From assembly GCF_965222285.1 (NCBI RefSeq), contig NZ_OZ244942.1, positions 1,116,001-1,180,000 on the forward strand: 64,000 nt of DNA, in the 5' to 3' direction. Positions 36,709 through 44,569 of the stretch are shown here, piece by piece. The first letter of the stretch is position 1. The number at the start of each line of letters is the position of its first letter. The translations under genes and the position numbers were made by a program. The stretch comes from Tepidicaulis sp002389665. GTDB taxonomy: Bacteria; Pseudomonadota; Alphaproteobacteria; Parvibaculales; Parvibaculaceae. The notes below the pieces were generated by a model that searched no databases, was not told the DNA's origin, and saw only the letters and a program-made list of their open reading frames with translations.

Positions 36709-37641
36709 TCAGGAGGCCCGGTCCTCTAGGCCGGGCGCTTCCTCCGGCGCGTCCCGCAGGTCGCGGCGGCGCAGGGCGGGGCCGAGCTGGGTGGCGAGCA
36801 CGGCGATGAGAATGAGCGCCGCGCCGCTCCAGGCCAGCGGGGTGAGCCGTTCGCCGAGCAGCAGTGCCCCGAAAAGCGCGGCAAAGAGCGCCTCGCCGGA
36901 CATGATGATGGCGGCATCCGACGGCGGCGTGTGGCGCTGGGCGAGGCTTTGCAGCGTAAAGCAGAGCCCGCCGGACAGAATGCCCGTATAGAGAAACTCG
37001 AAGCTAGCGCCCGCAAAGGCGGCGGCGGAAAGCCGGTCCGCTTCGAAGGCCAGGCCGAAGCCGAACCCCGCGAGCCCGGTCACGAGAAATTGCATGAAGG
37101 CGATGGCGAAGGGCCGCTCCAGCGCCTCGACATATTTGCCGACAAGCAGCACTTGCGCCGCCCAGAAAAGCGCGCTCACCACCATGATCGCATCGCCCCA
37201 ATTGAGCGCCGCGCCATTGCCGCCGGAGAGAAGAAACGTGCCCGCGAAAGAGAGCAGCGCCGCGCCCCAGATGATGCCCGGCGCTTTGTACCGCCAGAGC
37301 GCCGCGCCGAGGATCGGCACCAGCACCACATAAAGCGCAGTGAGAAACCCGGCATTCGTGACGGAGGTGACTTGCAGCCCCACTTGCTGGGTGATGCAGG
37401 CAAGAAAGAAGACAAGGCCGATGCCCGCCGTAATGAGCCCGTTGCGGCGGCTGAGCGGGCGGGCGCGGCGGCGGCTCTCCCATAGCGCGAAGGGCGCAAC
37501 GGCCAGCGCGGCCAGCAGAAAGCGCCCGCCGGTAAAGGTGAAAGGACCGACATGTTCCATCGCCGTGGCCTGGCCGACAAAGGCCGAGCCCCAGACAAGG
37601 GCGGTGATCAGCAAGAGAAGGTCGGCGCGCAAACGGCTCAT
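36709..37641 (-). CDS. DMT-superfamily transporter (EamA type)
   Basis: 310 residues with ten predicted helices in two EamA repeats, for example LLLITALVWGSAFVGQATAM opening the first and SDAAIIMSGEALFAALFGAL in the second with the conserved glutamate. Members export metabolites such as amino acids or nucleosides; substrate unknown. AAAGG precedes the ATG. It is 67 bases downstream of uvrB's start, divided by no clear terminator. Confidence 0.85.
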   Translation of the reverse strand: MSRLRADLLLLITALVWGSAFVGQATAMEHVGPFTFTGGRFLLAALAVAPFALWESRRRARPLSRRNGLITAGIGLVFFLACITQQVGLQVTSVTNAGFLTALYVVLVPILGAALWRYKAPGIIWGAALLSFAGTFLLSGGNGAALNWGDAIMVVSALFWAAQVLLVGKYVEALERPFAIAFMQFLVTGLAGFGFGLAFEADRLSAAAFAGASFEFLYTGILSGGLCFTLQSLAQRHTPPSDAAIIMSGEALFAALFGALLLGERLTPLAWSGAALILIAVLATQLGPALRRRDLRDAPEEAPGLEDRAS

Positions 37642-37804
37642 GCCTTTGCCTAGCCGCCCGGCGCCCTATGCGCAAGAAGTAAGGGCGCGCGCAAACCCCG
37701 CTGCGTATTTGCCCGGGCGGGAATGCGCGGGCGCTTGCGCATTTCCCGTCTGGCGCAAGCGGGCTGGGAAGGGCGCAATGGGGCGATGCAACAGGAGATA
37801 CCCC

Positions 37805-38089
37805 ATGACGATCTATGTTCTGGCCCAGTTCAAGATTCATGACCGCGCCCGCTATGAGCGCTACATGGCCGCCTTTCCAGACGTCTTTGCGCAGTTCGGC
37901 GGCACGCTGCTCGCCGCCGAGGAAAAGCCGCCGGTGGAAGAGGGAAAATGGGAGGGCGACAAAGCCGTGCTGCTCGCCTTTCCAGGCCGCGTCGCCTATG
38001 AGCGCTGGCGTTACAGCGAAGCCTACCGCGAAATCTCGAAAGACCGCGAGGCGGCGACGGAAGGCAGCGTGATCGTGCTGGGCGGTTAG
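37805..38089 (+). CDS. DUF1330 family protein
   Basis: 94 residues, one dimeric alpha+beta barrel domain: VLAQFKIHDRARYERYMAAF at the start, VLLAFPGRVAYERWRYSEAY in the second half, and a conserved REAATEGSVIVLGG end. DUF1330 proteins are widespread in alphaproteobacteria with no established reaction. CAGGAG lies 9 bases ahead of the ATG. Confidence 0.83.
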   Translation: MTIYVLAQFKIHDRARYERYMAAFPDVFAQFGGTLLAAEEKPPVEEGKWEGDKAVLLAFPGRVAYERWRYSEAYREISKDREAATEGSVIVLGG

Positions 38090-38106
38090 CCGCGCGCTGG
38101 TGTTAG

Positions 38107-38265
38107 TCAGGCAAAGACCATCGTGCCCGCAATCAGCGCCATGACGATCACCGCGGCGGTGAGCGACAGCGCAAGGACGATGCGCGCGCCGGTGCCGCTT
38201 ACGGCCTGGCGGGCGTCGGTTTCGTCTTTGACCGGTGCGTTCTGCGTATTTTCTTCGTTCTGCAT
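38107..38265 (-). CDS. Tiny single-helix membrane protein, paralogue A
   Basis: 52 residues. A hydrophilic, acidic N-terminus (MQNEENTQNAPVKDETD) is followed by ARQAVSGTGARIVLALSL and one hydrophobic helix to the C-terminus. GAGAGG sits about 6 bases ahead of the ATG. Its ARQ-V-G-R-VLA-SL pattern is shared with the adjacent protein at 38374, so these are tandem paralogues. The topology suggests a C-tail-anchored inner-membrane protein. Function unknown. Confidence 0.62.
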   Translation of the reverse strand: MQNEENTQNAPVKDETDARQAVSGTGARIVLALSLTAAVIVMALIAGTMVFA

Positions 38266-38373
38266 GGGTCCTCTCATTACGGTGAATGATATGCGGCGCC
38301 ATTACAGGAACTGACATAGAGCCAGCCACCCTGAGATCAAACGGCCCATGCAGCGTTTTTGTTCCGCTCTGCG

Positions 38374-38553
38374 TTCAGCTGGCGCTCAGCCCGCGCCGAG
38401 CGCCCAGCTTGAAAACATCATGACAAACACCAGCGCCAGCGAGATAGCGAGCACATAGCGCACATGATGGCCGGTCACGCCCTGGCGTGCCTTGTCATGA
38501 TCGAGAAATGCGCCGTGATGCGGCGCGCCGTGCTGAATAGCGGATTTGGTCAT
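38374..38553 (-). CDS. Tiny single-helix membrane protein, paralogue B
   Basis: 59 residues. A His-rich head (HGAPHHGAFLDHDKARQGVT) leads into HHVRYVLAISLALVFVMM, a single helix, and a short basic tail. GGGAGG stands ahead of the ATG. It aligns with the 38107 product over ARQ(A/G)V(S/T)G, R(I/Y)VLA(L/I)SL. The cluster of histidines before the helix could bind a metal. Function unknown; the two genes are 108 bases apart on the same strand. Confidence 0.62.
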
Positions 38554-38735
38554 CTGTCCCTCCCGGTAAACGGAACGGCAGATAGCGGTGCGAGAGAGCC
38601 TCCAGTCTGGACCCGGCGGCCTTACCTTGCAACAGCGCCTGCATCACAGTTCCGTTTGCGCGCTTAACAGAATCGGCACGCTTTGAAATACTGCCTTGCG
38701 AGCGAAGGCGCCGGTCCGGGCGCTGCGGGGGAAGC

Positions 38736-39149
38736 ATGCGCGCGAAAACTCATTGGTCGATCTATCTGCCCGCCTTTCTTGTCGCGGCGCTTTGGGGCGG
38801 ATTGGCGCTTTGGGCCGCGCGCGCCGGCGCGGAGACGGTGCTCACGCTGGCGCTTTTGGTGGAAGCGGGCGCCGTGCCCGTACTCCTTCTCATGGCCTGG
38901 CTCAGGGCGCGCGGGCGGGTGCTCGAAATCGGCAGCCAGGGACTTTTTCTGCAAACCGGCATGCTGCGCCCGGTCAAACTCGGCGCAGCGCTTTCCATGG
39001 TCGAGGCGATGGAGGCGCACCGCTCCCTGCTGCAGCGCCTGCTTGGCGCAGGCACGGTGGAAATACGTCTGAAGGGCGGCGCGTCCTGGCGGCTCGATGA
39101 TATGGCGGCGCCCGAGGAAATCGTAGCTTGTTTTGAGAAACACAAATAA
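38736..39149 (+). CDS. Small membrane protein with a PH-like C-terminal domain
   Basis: 137 residues. Two helices (IYLPAFLVAALWGGLALWAA and LTLALLVEAGAVPVLLLMAW) are followed by a ~75-residue soluble domain (RVLEIGSQGLFLQTGML, VEIRLKGGASWRLDDM) that resembles a bacterial PH-domain (YdbS/PH_2-like) layout. The family assignment is by pattern only. GGGGGAAG precedes the ATG, and the methyltransferase gene starts 20 bases downstream. Confidence 0.55.
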   Translation: MRAKTHWSIYLPAFLVAALWGGLALWAARAGAETVLTLALLVEAGAVPVLLLMAWLRARGRVLEIGSQGLFLQTGMLRPVKLGAALSMVEAMEAHRSLLQRLLGAGTVEIRLKGGASWRLDDMAAPEEIVACFEKHK

Positions 39150-39169
39150 CGGTCCGGGGGATGAAATAA

Positions 39170-39967
39170 GTGAGCAACACGATCGATTTCGACGAGCGCA
39201 CCGCCAAAGCGGTGGAAGCGATGTATCTCACCCCCGATGTGGTGGCGCAGCGGGCCGAGGTGATCAAGGCCCTGGCGCCGAAACCCGGCGAGCATTTGCT
39301 CGATATCGGCGCGGGGCCGGGGCTGCTGGCTTACGATCTTGCCCGCCTTGCCGGGGAGAACGGGCGGGTGCTCGGCATCGACACGTCAGAGCCCATGGTG
39401 AAGATGGCGCGCACGCGCTGCGCCGCGCTGCCGCAAGCCGAGTTCGAAGTGGGCGATGCGGTCAAGCTGGCCGGTGTGGAAGGCGCGTTCGATGCGGCCG
39501 TTTCCACGCAGGTTTATGAATATGTGGCGGATATGGACGGCGCGCTCAAAGCCTTGCACAGGGTGCTGCGGCCGGGCGGGCGCGCGCTTATTCTTGATAC
39601 GGATTGGGACAGCATCGTCTGGCATGCAAGCGACCGGCGGCTGATGCAGCGGGTGCTCACCTGCTGGGACGACCATTTGGCCGATCCGCATTTGCCTGCC
39701 ACGCTGGCGGTGAAACTGCGCCGGGCGGGGTTCACCTTGATGCGCATGGATGTGGTGCCGATGGTCAGCCTCGGCTATCAGCCGCATTCTTATGCCTCTG
39801 GAATGATGCACGGCATTTTGGGTTTCGTGCGCGCCAATGGCGAGCGCCATGGGCTCAGCGCCGATGAGATTCAGGCCTGGTATGACGATCAGCTTTATCT
39901 GGCCGAGCGCGGTGAGTTCTTCTTCTCGCTGAACCGCTACATGTTTTTGGCAGTCAAGCAGGTCTAA
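39170..39967 (+). CDS. SAM-dependent class I methyltransferase
   Basis: 265 residues from a GTG at 39170 with GGGGGATG upstream. SAM motifs are LLDIGAGPGLLAYDLARL (motif I), VLGIDTSEPMVKMAR (post-I) and VLRPGGRALILDTDWDS (post-III). The UbiE/arsenite-methyltransferase-like branch fits best but no substrate-specific signature was recognised. It follows the PH-like protein gene closely and ends at a strong bidirectional terminator. Confidence 0.82.
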   Translation: MSNTIDFDERTAKAVEAMYLTPDVVAQRAEVIKALAPKPGEHLLDIGAGPGLLAYDLARLAGENGRVLGIDTSEPMVKMARTRCAALPQAEFEVGDAVKLAGVEGAFDAAVSTQVYEYVADMDGALKALHRVLRPGGRALILDTDWDSIVWHASDRRLMQRVLTCWDDHLADPHLPATLAVKLRRAGFTLMRMDVVPMVSLGYQPHSYASGMMHGILGFVRANGERHGLSADEIQAWYDDQLYLAERGEFFFSLNRYMFLAVKQV

Positions 39968-39978
39968 GGCAGATATAA

Positions 39979-40010
39979 AAAACCCCCGGGAGCGGTCCCG
40001 GGGGTTTAAA
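39979..40010. terminator. Bidirectional terminator between methyltransferase and tetR genes
   Basis: AAACCCCCGGGA pairs perfectly with TCCCGGGGGTTT around GCGG. A T-run follows on each strand (TTT on plus, TTTTTT on minus), serving both converging genes. Confidence 0.9.
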
Positions 40011-40049
40011 GCCTTTGCCTGCCTTTAAAGGCGGGCCTGCCTCACTGGC

Positions 40050-40706
40050 TTATTTGCCGTAGCGGGCCACAAGTGTTGCGACCGCTTCGGCGATCAGCTT
40101 GTCCTTGTCTTTGGGCAAGCGGAAACTCGGATCGAAAAGCGCCGGCCAGATCAGGCTTTCGCGCAGCATGCCCGAAACTTCCTGCGCGGAAATCTCCGTG
40201 TCGTGCTGCTTGAGCAGGCCGCGCTGCACCAGCTTGTCGAGAATTTTGGCAACGGCCTGCTGGCGCTGAATGACGCCGCGTTCGAAAAACTCACGGCCGA
40301 TTTCCGGCTGGCCGGAAACTTCCGCGATCACCGCGCGCATCAGCGCGTTGAGGCCCTGATCGAACTGAGCGGAGAGAATGTTGTTCGCGGCTTTGGTGAT
40401 GACTTCTTCGACCGTGCCATGCTCGCCGAGGTCCGCATCGGTTTCCTCGATGCGCTCATAGGCTTCGGTGATCACGGCACTGAACAATTCTTCTTTCGAA
40501 TTGAAATGCTTGTAGAGCGTGGCCGTGGAAACATCGGCCTTGCGCGCGATCTCGGCCATGGCGGCACGGGTAAAACCATTGTGCTGGAACTCGTCCCGGG
40601 CCGCATCGAGAATGGAACGCCGTTTTGTTGCGCTGACGCGGCGGCGGTAATTTTCCAGACCGGAATGCGCCGGCGCCGCTGTTTGTTTCGAATTGGCTAC
40701 GTTCAT
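40050..40706 (-). CDS. TetR-family transcriptional regulator
   Basis: 218 residues. The N-terminal helix-turn-helix (RRSILDAARDEFQHNGFTRA, MAEIARKADVSTATLYKHF) is a standard TetR DNA-binding domain, and the rest is an all-helical ligand and dimer domain of the AcrR-like kind with a C-terminal TetR_C-type region. Its ligand is unknown. GAGATGAG precedes the ATG. The 219-base region upstream is AT-rich, and the sortase gene starts away from it on the same strand, so this regulator's target is not obvious. Confidence 0.86.
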   Translation of the reverse strand: MNVANSKQTAAPAHSGLENYRRRVSATKRRSILDAARDEFQHNGFTRAAMAEIARKADVSTATLYKHFNSKEELFSAVITEAYERIEETDADLGEHGTVEEVITKAANNILSAQFDQGLNALMRAVIAEVSGQPEIGREFFERGVIQRQQAVAKILDKLVQRGLLKQHDTEISAQEVSGMLRESLIWPALFDPSFRLPKDKDKLIAEAVATLVARYGK

Positions 40707-40925
40707 TTGCCACTCATCTCCAGGGATTACACTGAACTATTCATACCATACCAGTTTCATGCCGCCCATTACCATGTGACCAATTGTACCTGGAATGCCG
40801 AATAATCCCCAATTTAAAAAGGTTTCGCAGAATGCTTCTTAATGGCGTGTGAGAGGCACTAAGTGAAGGGCTAATATTGAGAATGGTGTTTATTTTCAAA
40901 TGGGCCATATAACAGGAATAGAAAC

Positions 40926-41525
40926 CTAAAGCGCTTGTTCCGCCCACACCACATAGCGCAGCCGCCCTTGCTGGACGGCATCGAACGGGTAGCAGGTGAC
41001 AAGGGCAAGGCGCCCGCCGCCTTCCCTAGGGTCAATGCCGGATGCCGCGGCATCGACAATGCGTGTGCCGCTGACCTGATAGGAGCGCTGGATACCGTCC
41101 GCACCCGTTACATTCAGCCTGTCGCCCTTTTGCAGATGTTTCAGAAAGGCAAAATGCGTATCCCGGTGGGCGGCGAAAACGGTTGTGCCATGGGGGCCGG
41201 GCGGCGGCGTGCCGGAAAGATGCCCGGGGCCGAAGGCAAGCGCTTCGCCCGAGCCGCCGGAAAGTACGATGGCGCTATCGCCGAGCCGCGGCGCGCTGAT
41301 CCGGGCGACCGGCCAGGTATCGGCCCAGGGCCAGGGTTTGGCGGGGGTGCCGGTTGCCAGGGTTTCCGTCCAGGCTTTTTGCAGGAGCACCTGCGCCAGC
41401 GCGGCCTTGGCGTGAATGTAAACGCCTTGTCCGAAAAGCAGCGCGCCTGCGCCGAGGCATAAAGCCAGGGCGCAGGCAGCCAGTTTGTGTGGCCAAGAGC
41501 GGGGCAAGGAGACGGCGCGCGCCAT
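40926..41525 (-). CDS. Class D-like sortase of the marine proteobacterial type
   Basis: 199 residues. An N-terminal signal-anchor (AACALALCLGAGALLFGQGV) is followed by the sortase beta-barrel: the catalytic His in VFAAHRDTHF (120), the Cys in LALVTCYPF (178) and Arg in GRLRYVVW (188 or 190). The ATG at 41523-41525 lies one base after the stop of the substrate gene, with GGGAGAAG upstream, so the pair forms a tight operon. This corresponds to the TIGR03784 sortase that accompanies a VIT/VWA substrate in marine proteobacteria. The anchor acceptor in a Gram-negative envelope is not known. Confidence 0.9.
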   Translation of the reverse strand: MARAVSLPRSWPHKLAACALALCLGAGALLFGQGVYIHAKAALAQVLLQKAWTETLATGTPAKPWPWADTWPVARISAPRLGDSAIVLSGGSGEALAFGPGHLSGTPPPGPHGTTVFAAHRDTHFAFLKHLQKGDRLNVTGADGIQRSYQVSGTRIVDAAASGIDPREGGGRLALVTCYPFDAVQQGRLRYVVWAEQAL

Positions 41526-41526
41526 C

Positions 41527-43845
41527 TCAGCTTCTCCCGTGGGCGGGCACTTGGGTCCGCGCGGCCAGATGCCGCCAAAAGAAAGCGAGCATCCAGCAGG
41601 CCGCGGCAAAGAGCATCAACAGTCCGCCGCTTAGCATCAGCCCCGCCGCATTGGTTGCGGTCTGGGGCAGGGCAATGCCGGCCTTGGCTTCCGCCGCTTC
41701 TGCCGAAACCGGCGCGGCGGCCATGGCGAGCATCGGCATGGTGCTGCGGGCCTTGGCATCGCGCATCGGCACGGGCGAGGGCTGCTCGCCGAAGACGGCC
41801 TCGAAGTCCCAGCCATCGGGCAGGTTGAGCGGCACGTCGCGGCGCGTCACCTCTTCTCCTGCAGGGCGGGCCGGGGTTTTATCGACCGCGACAAGGCTGG
41901 TCAGGCGGCTGACGAGATGATGGGACAGAGCAACATCGGTAATCGCCGCATCGAGCTTCTCCCAATTGCCGCCCGCATAGCGCATGGCTTCCAGCGAGGC
42001 GATTTTCTTGCGCGCCCAGAGCTTGGCGACGCCCGGCCGTTCGGCGGCCTTGGCAAGCGGCAGACGCAGCTCCCAGGGCTGGCCGTCAAACGTGCCTTTC
42101 AGTTTGAACGTGCCGGAGGCATCGTCCATCCGCGCGGCGAGGATAATCGGCTCGCCGAGATAAAGATCGGGAAGCGGGTTCGGCCAGGCCTCCGTCTCCT
42201 GCCCATCTGGCCAGACGGCGGTGAGGTCCGTCAGCGCCGGATTTTCCAGTTTCGTGAAAAGCTGGGCCATGCGCTCTTTCACCTGTTCCGGCTCGCCGAT
42301 ATGGGTGAAGGTGCCGCGGCCCATCTCCGCCGCCCGGCTCATGAAGAAGCTGTTGGGGGCGGAGCCGATGCCGACGGTGAAGAGGCGGCTTGTGCCGAGT
42401 TGCTGGGAGATGGTGTTGAAGAGCTGCTCTTCATTGCCGACCGCGCCGTCCGTCAAGAAAACGACCTGACGCAGATATTGGCTGTCGGCGGGCTGGGAAA
42501 CGAGCGCCCGCTGAAGCGCGCCCAGCATCTCCGTGCCGCCTTCCGCCTCAAGCCCGCGCACGAATTTCAGTGCCCGGTCCAAATTCTCCTTGTCGGCGCG
42601 CACAGCCTGGGGGAAGAGCGTTTCATGGGTGTGATTGAAGCGCACGACATTGAAGCGGTCCTGCGGGGTGAGGCGCTGCAGCGCAAGTTCCAGGCTCGCC
42701 TTTGCCTGCGGCATGGAAGCGCCCGCCATGGAACCGGAATTGTCGATGACGAAAATCGCCTCGCGCGGCGGCGTCTTGCGGGACGCATCCTTACTCTGCG
42801 GGGGCATCAGCATCATCAGCACATAGTCTTCGCCGTTCAGCTCTTCGCGGAACAGGGCGGCTGTGGGCGCGTCCGTTTTGGCGGGCGTCCAGGTAAGCTC
42901 GAAATCCTTGTCCGCCGGGACTTCGCCTTCCTTCAAGGTCAGCTCCGCACGGCTTTCATCTTCGCGCACCAGCGCGATCTCATGATGGGGGCTCGTGATG
43001 TCGCCGAGCGGAAAGCCCGCATCGAGCGAGAGCGTCAAAGTCAGCGGGTTGCGCTTGCCGGTATCCGGATGCGCAACGGGCGGGGTGATTTTATCCCGGT
43101 CCGGCACGGGATCGGAAACGCTGCCCCATCCTTTCTCGCCCGGCTGGAAATCCACCAGATGCACGCTCGGCGCCGGGTTGTAGCGCGGGGCGACAACGGT
43201 GGGGAAGCGCAGCGAGAAGATGTTTTCGTCCTGGCGTACCGTCTGCTGATATTCGATCTGCACGACAATGGTTTCACCCGGCCCGATATTGGCAACCGAA
43301 TTGGTGAAGATGTTGGGCCGCTGCTGTTCGATCAGCGAAGCGCGCTTGCCCGCTTCCTTCGCTTCTTCGTAAATCTGCCGGGCCTCTTCTTTCTTCTTGA
43401 TCTCGCCTTCGATGATGCGGTCGCCGATCAGCATGCGCAGGCTGTCCACCGCGCTGTCTTCGGGCAGGGGAAAGACATAAACGCCTTCCACCCAGCCATC
43501 GCTCGGGTTTTCGAAACGCTGGGTGATTTTCGCCCGCGCGATGGGGCCAGTGACGTCGATATCGACATCTGTGGCGACCATGGGGGCTTGAATATATTTG
43601 CCGGGTTCTTTCGTCTTCAGCAGCAAGCCGCCGCTCGTCATGTCGTTCGGTGTGACGAGGCGCAGCTCGCCTTCACTCTCTGCTTGAGGCGTATTCGCGC
43701 CGGCAGAGCCAGTGGCGCCGGCGAAAAGCATCAAAAAGAGAAAGAAGGCGGCAAAGCCCGTGATGCCATAACGAAGCACCTCGGCGGGGCTCAGCCAGCC
43801 GAGGCGTGATGATGGATAGTGTTTCATGTGCGTGTCCCCTGACAT
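41527..43845 (-). CDS. Sortase substrate with VIT and von Willebrand A domains
   Basis: 772 residues. A signal-anchor (about 25-48) leads to a VIT domain (about 60-220; ITQRFENPSDGWVEGVYVFP) and a VWA domain with MIDAS motif FVIDNSGSMAG (DNSGS 368-372) and later TDGAVGNEEQLF. The C-terminus carries the sorting signal ALPQTATNAAG (LPQTA 726-730), a hydrophobic stretch and a basic tail. It matches TIGR03788, the 'marine proteobacterial sortase target protein'. The ATG at 43845 has CAGGAAAA upstream; another ATG at 43827 is possible. It is probably displayed at the outer envelope; the function is unknown. Confidence 0.9.
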   Translation of the reverse strand: MSGDTHMKHYPSSRLGWLSPAEVLRYGITGFAAFFLFLMLFAGATGSAGANTPQAESEGELRLVTPNDMTSGGLLLKTKEPGKYIQAPMVATDVDIDVTGPIARAKITQRFENPSDGWVEGVYVFPLPEDSAVDSLRMLIGDRIIEGEIKKKEEARQIYEEAKEAGKRASLIEQQRPNIFTNSVANIGPGETIVVQIEYQQTVRQDENIFSLRFPTVVAPRYNPAPSVHLVDFQPGEKGWGSVSDPVPDRDKITPPVAHPDTGKRNPLTLTLSLDAGFPLGDITSPHHEIALVREDESRAELTLKEGEVPADKDFELTWTPAKTDAPTAALFREELNGEDYVLMMLMPPQSKDASRKTPPREAIFVIDNSGSMAGASMPQAKASLELALQRLTPQDRFNVVRFNHTHETLFPQAVRADKENLDRALKFVRGLEAEGGTEMLGALQRALVSQPADSQYLRQVVFLTDGAVGNEEQLFNTISQQLGTSRLFTVGIGSAPNSFFMSRAAEMGRGTFTHIGEPEQVKERMAQLFTKLENPALTDLTAVWPDGQETEAWPNPLPDLYLGEPIILAARMDDASGTFKLKGTFDGQPWELRLPLAKAAERPGVAKLWARKKIASLEAMRYAGGNWEKLDAAITDVALSHHLVSRLTSLVAVDKTPARPAGEEVTRRDVPLNLPDGWDFEAVFGEQPSPVPMRDAKARSTMPMLAMAAAPVSAEAAEAKAGIALPQTATNAAGLMLSGGLLMLFAAACWMLAFFWRHLAARTQVPAHGRS

Positions 43846-43954
43846 TTTTCCTGCCCTTGATGTGCTCAGTGGACCGCAGCAATGGGGCGAGACTTTTGGG
43901 GGAATGGGCCGGGGGAAGGGTCATTTCTGGGCGAAAATGTGACGGGCCCGAATA

Positions 43955-44569
43955 TCACGCCTCCATCGTGATGTGCCTGGGCTGGGCTTCGACACGGGCA
44001 AGCCAGGCACGCACAGCCTCATAAGGGGCAAGATCGAAGCCGCCATCGCCTGCCGCATGGGTATAGGCATAAAGCGCGATATCGGCGAGCGTGTAGCGGT
44101 TTGCTGCGAAAAAATCCGTATGCGTCAGATGTTTTTCCATGACGGCAAGCGCCTGGTGCCCGCGCTCATGCCAGGTGGCAAGCTGGCTTTCGGAAATCTC
44201 ATCCCGCCCGCCCGGTTTGATGGAAAGCCAGAAGCGGGCCACGGCAATGTAAGGCTCGTGGCTATATTGCTCGAAGAACATCCATTGCAGCATCTGCGCC
44301 CGCTCGAAACTATCATCCGGCACAAGCGGCGTCTTTTCGCCGAGATAGAAGAGGATGGCGTTCGATTCGGGCAGAAAGCGCCCGTCATCGGTTTCCAAAA
44401 GCGGCACGCGCCCATTCGGGTTTTTGGCAAGAAACTTATCGGTGCGGGTTTCCTGGGCGAGCACATCCACATGGATGATGTCGAGAGGCAGCCCAAGCTG
44501 ATGCGCGGTCAGGCGGACTTTGTAGCAATTGCCGGAATTGTGCATGTTGTAGAGGCGCATGGCGCTCAC
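43955..44569 (-). CDS. Glutathione S-transferase family protein
   Basis: 204 residues. The thioredoxin-like half has RLYNMHNSGNCYKVRLTAHQ, LAKNPNGRVPLLETDDGRFL and the ESNAILFYLGE segment, and a helical half includes RYTLADIALYAYTHAAG. Its stop-side gene order and 4-base overlap with the MocR gene (44566-44569) suggest translational coupling with that regulator. Substrate unknown. Confidence 0.85.
   Translation of the reverse strand: MSAMRLYNMHNSGNCYKVRLTAHQLGLPLDIIHVDVLAQETRTDKFLAKNPNGRVPLLETDDGRFLPESNAILFYLGEKTPLVPDDSFERAQMLQWMFFEQYSHEPYIAVARFWLSIKPGGRDEISESQLATWHERGHQALAVMEKHLTHTDFFAANRYTLADIALYAYTHAAGDGGFDLAPYEAVRAWLARVEAQPRHITMEA

Noticed and set aside
40707..40925. A small gene in the AT-rich gap between tetR and sortase genes
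   Set aside because: No frame with a ribosome site and plausible coding content was found; promoter function explains the composition.
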